A stretch of DNA of 64,000 nucleotides from Trichaptum fuscoviolaceum (lineage: Eukaryota; Basidiomycota; Agaricomycetes; Hymenochaetales; Trichaptaceae), in NCBI GenBank assembly GCA_910574455.1, contig CAJSYZ010000009.1, positions 3,179,040-3,243,039 on the forward strand, given 5' to 3'. Position numbers and translations under genes: made by a program. The notes under the pieces are model-generated. The model was given only the letters and a program-made list of their open reading frames with translations. It was not told the origin of the DNA and ran no database searches. Shown piece by piece: positions 59,062-64,000 of this stretch. Position 1 is the first letter of the stretch, and each line of letters starts with the position of its first letter.

Positions 59062-60610
59062 GACGAGCTGATATCTAGGTGCACTATGACTTGAAGCGGT
59101 AGGTCTACGTATGAGGTGAGCTAGGGGAGCCTAAGAGACTTGCGGAACTTACACCTCGTGAATGCTGGATGCAAGAGAGACAGAGAGAATGGACTGTTAT
59201 TTCATCATCTAATCAAAGTACTAGGAGAGCGTGTCAGCCAGTTAGAAACCTGACCAGCCGTTTTCGTAATTTAAGCGAGCCTATGATATTACAAGAGTTT
59301 TACTATACGGAAGTGATTGAATGTAGTGCTTCAGCTGCGCTACGCCATTTTGTGAGGATTTCAGAGCTAAGGCGTTCGGAGGAGTCCAGGTGGTACTATT
59401 ACTGACTCTATAGAGTCAGTTCTTACGGTTGGAAATCCTCCACACCATAACTATGGACCCTGTCGTCAGGAACGGCGTCCTTGAACCATTTACCCGGAGT
59501 GCATACTATGGAAATGTATGATCGGAATTGTCCGCGTATGACAAACCACCGGAAATAGTAACCGATACTACTGCCAGTGTGACTGCCTGTTTGCGACTCG
59601 GGTCTCTTCTTCACCACCCACAACAATGACTTCAAGCATCAGTGTCAACACAACAAAACCTCAATATTTCTGCGCAAGACATCACTAAACGGCTGCGCCC
59701 GCTCATGATTTGCTGCAATGTCACCATTGCTTCTGCTATTTGGCCCTGCTTCAGACAAGGCCTTATTTGTGTCACCCGAAAACCGGCCGCGCTTGCTATG
59801 AAAGTTGTCGTGTAAGATGTGCATTTATCTTTTGGACTCTGGGGAACAGGTGTGTGCTTTATTGTGGGACTTTTTAGTCCACTGTAAGCACCGTTGTCCG
59901 AGCGCAGGCGCGCAAGCGTGGGCGAACGCCCGGGCGAAGCGTGCTGCAGTCGAGGACCAACGGTATCCGGAGAACTTCGTCTGCAGTAGCCTACATAGTA
60001 CTATTATCATGCTTACCTAAAAAATGATTTCTTACAGTATCTACTTTGTACCGAAGACTGTAGAAGCTAATATAATGATATCTTATTTCCTCTGTTGCTC
60101 TTGTATAATTGTAATTTCATGTTGTGCATTCAGTAAGATAGAGTCAGTTCCCCCGGAGGGCCTTTTATTCAGAATGAGTCGCCACGCTCGTCGTAGGAGA
60201 AAGGTAGTTGCCAGACTCGAATACTGCAATTCGCATCGTAATATTGACTAAGAGTAGTTTTCCAAACTTCAGATGCATACTGGCTATAAGGTTAACAGCC
60301 GTCAAAAGAGGTTGGATGTGGAGAAAGAGCCTCAGTTCCGAACCTTTCTACAACTTCAACTTGAAGTTGCCAGTGAATACTAGTGTCGGAGTTCGAATTT
60401 GAATATAATTCAGAAAAAAGGGGATTATTCGGAAATTCCCGAGCCTCAGGTCCATTGGGTCAAAAAACTCAGACGCTGCCAAATTATGTCCAGAATTTGT
60501 CTATTTTCTGTGCGCTATGCTACTAATGCAATTGCTTTTGAATACATAAAAGAAGTAGTAGTTAAGAAAGCAAATAATGAAGAATCGATGACGTTACAAG
60601 CTTCATGAGC
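59062..60610. other. Spacer between membrane-protein copy 3 and KAR2
   Basis: No gene recognised. The left part is homologous to the spacer after membrane copy 2, but about 0.8 kb longer. Contains a perfect 20-bp palindrome at 59401-59420. Confidence 0.4.
59401..59420. repeat. Perfect 20-bp palindrome
   Basis: ACTGACTCTATAGAGTCAGT reads identically on both strands. Neighbouring sequence shows no further symmetry. Confidence 0.9.
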
Positions 60611-62828
<2,218 letters not shown>

Positions 62829-62940
62829 GGTAGGCGGTGGTGGTGGAGGGAGGGAAAGAATGAGCTCTGGCTTTTCGAGTGTCGTGGCTGCAATTTATGG
62901 AACACCGTCGAAAAGCGACACGCTGGCGAGCACTCTCTCG

Positions 62941-62948
62941 CCACGTCA
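62941..62948 (-). promoter_or_regulatory. UPRE-like motif upstream of KAR2
   Basis: The coding strand reads TGACGTGG, matching the animal UPRE/ATF6-XBP1 core, 113 bp from the start codon. It lies between the TATA-like box and the ATG, which is unusual for an activator site, so a role in unfolded-protein induction is plausible but not shown. Confidence 0.45.
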
Positions 62949-62991
62949 GTGTGCAATTTTGTTCCCACGCCCGCCAGTTTGTCAGCAGGCC

Positions 62992-62998
62992 TTATATA
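62992..62998 (-). promoter_or_regulatory. TATA-like box of KAR2
   Basis: The coding strand reads TATATAA, about 165 bp before the ATG. Confidence 0.45.
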
Positions 62999-63002
62999 TT
63001 CC

Positions 63003-63016
63003 CGAATTTTCGCGAT
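63003..63016. promoter_or_regulatory. Heat-shock-element-like site of KAR2
   Basis: CGAATTTTCGCGAT fits nGAAnnTTCnnGAn with two full units and a partial third. It lies immediately upstream of the TATA-like box, a usual place for Hsf1 binding at Hsp70 genes. Confidence 0.45.
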
Positions 63017-63808
63017 TTTTTTCTCCTTGATTCTTCCACGATCAATATCGCCCATGATGAGTTTTGCAGTTTGATGAGCACAGACGCGCCCTCTGGGCTG
63101 CTGTCGTCGTTGACATCGCTCGCCTGGCACCATACCTTGTTACTACAAAGGGGCGGGCTGGCTTTCTCTGAGGCGTCCCATATTGTTGCCGTGCTAGTGA
63201 ATCACTGGTCCTTTGCTACGTGTACACCCCTTTTCTCTAGTCATTTCCTTGTCTTACGCGTCTGTACATTATGTTCCACGTAGCTACACCAAGTCAACAC
63301 GCGAAAAGAGGTCAGATGTGCTCTCAAAATGTGTGTTCGTCACGACTGTCCGGAGTCGGAGAATCTTGTTCCGTCATGACGGGACGGTATTAAAGCTCCT
63401 TGATCTTCGTCAATAGGCATAACCAGATATCGAGAACGTTCAAGCACATTCATGATACTCAGTACAATGATACTCCTGATTCATGATGTTCCGTGAATGA
63501 GCACCAACGATCAACGCATCAGAGTCACAGTTCGCAAGCGACAACTCGATATTGATATGATAGCAATGTAAATGATACAAGTATGCTAAGAGGTTTAGTG
63601 CATAATCCGAAGCGTATTGAGTAGGGTGAGATTGGTGGTAGTACATCATAGTAAACGGCCAAAAGGAAGACTAAAAAAATGTTGTACACAGACGAGGAAA
63701 AGAGAGAATAAATAAGGCCTACAGAGAATGGTCCTACCTGTAGCAGGCAAAGCATCTACAACCACTTGAGTGCCAAAAAGAAAGACGTAAAAAAAGTTAA
63801 TCAACACA
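63017..63808. other. Upstream region of KAR2 and 3' flank of the next gene
   Basis: No gene recognised. Several short AT-rich tracts near 63540-63720. Confidence 0.35.
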
Positions 63809-64000
63809 TTAACGCATCGACACCTCGTCATCGTCCTCGTCGTCGTATCCAGCAATAAAGTCCGGTATCACTCTAGGTAAATACTGGCTTTGGATCTGCC
63901 GTCGACCGACTTGGGAGGCGTGCAGCACAGCAGATGCGTCTCCGCTGTCCGAATACGAGCTCGAAGCGGACCCCGTGCCCGACGGGGGAATGGCGAGGAT
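63809..64000 (-). CDS. 3' end of an unidentified gene (cut by window edge)
   Basis: 63 codons open to the window edge, ending in an acidic tail (PDFIAGYDDEDDDEVSMR) and TAA at 63809-63811. Upstream residues are Ser-rich (SGTGSASSSYSDSGDASAVL) and then YLPRVIPDFIAGYDDE. Steady codon-like composition and the acidic end support a real C-terminus. No family could be recognised from this part. Confidence 0.6.
   Translation of the reverse strand: MLAIPPSGTGSASSSYSDSGDASAVLHASQVGRRQIQSQYLPRVIPDFIAGYDDEDDDEVSMR

Overview
The window looks like nuclear DNA of a filamentous basidiomycete, probably an Agaricomycete. Genes are dense and broken by many introns of about 50-60 nt. The gene content fits that group: F-box and BTB proteins, paired P450s, RTA1-like exporters, a PalI/Rim9 protein, a GH30 glucanase and a UBN2-type copia Gag. 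All gene models are spliced by eye from GT-AG (rarely GC-AG) sites, so exon edges are approximate unless stated.

Layout. 0.7-4.9 kb: a divergent pair for the mitochondrial ATP synthase (inhibitor IF1 and subunit h), a phosphatidylserine decarboxylase and a small conserved protein. 5.1-6.65 kb: a complete Gag-only copia-type element with apparently identical LTRs and a 5-bp target duplication. 7.9-17.7 kb: PalI-like protein, histone H2A.Z, an F-box protein, two divergent coiled-coil proteins and a secreted GH30 glucanase. 19.5-27.7 kb: a doubtful eroded gene, then two P450 genes with an inverted repeat between them whose arms carry a covarying hairpin. 28.4-38.4 kb: a BTB gene, tandem RTA1-like genes, METTL16, mitochondrial Mn-SOD and a different BTB gene. 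40.5-45.2 kb: two genes of unknown function, the second split by an inverted-repeat element with tRNA-like arms and GC-rich cargo. 45.4-59.1 kb: paralogous membrane proteins alternating with BTB genes. 60.6-62.8 kb: KAR2/BiP. 63.8 kb to the end: the 3' end of an unidentified gene.

How it fits together. Housekeeping genes (ATP14, INH1, PSD, H2A.Z, METTL16, SOD2, KAR2) form stable anchors. The accessory genes between them expand by segmental duplication. Two duplications carried along the 3' tail of the neighbouring housekeeping gene: the RTA1 duplication left an in-frame METTL16 C-terminal relic, and the BTB-membrane-protein duplication left a KAR2 3' fragment whose HDEL has decayed to RNEL.

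The strongest candidate for something undescribed is the element at 42729-44490. It has a 48-bp terminal inverted repeat, 19-bp subterminal repeats, tRNA-like pol III boxes facing outward in both arms, and a GC-rich gene-like cargo. It sits in an exon at a palindromic target, and taking it out with one GAT copy leaves an open, correctly spliced frame.
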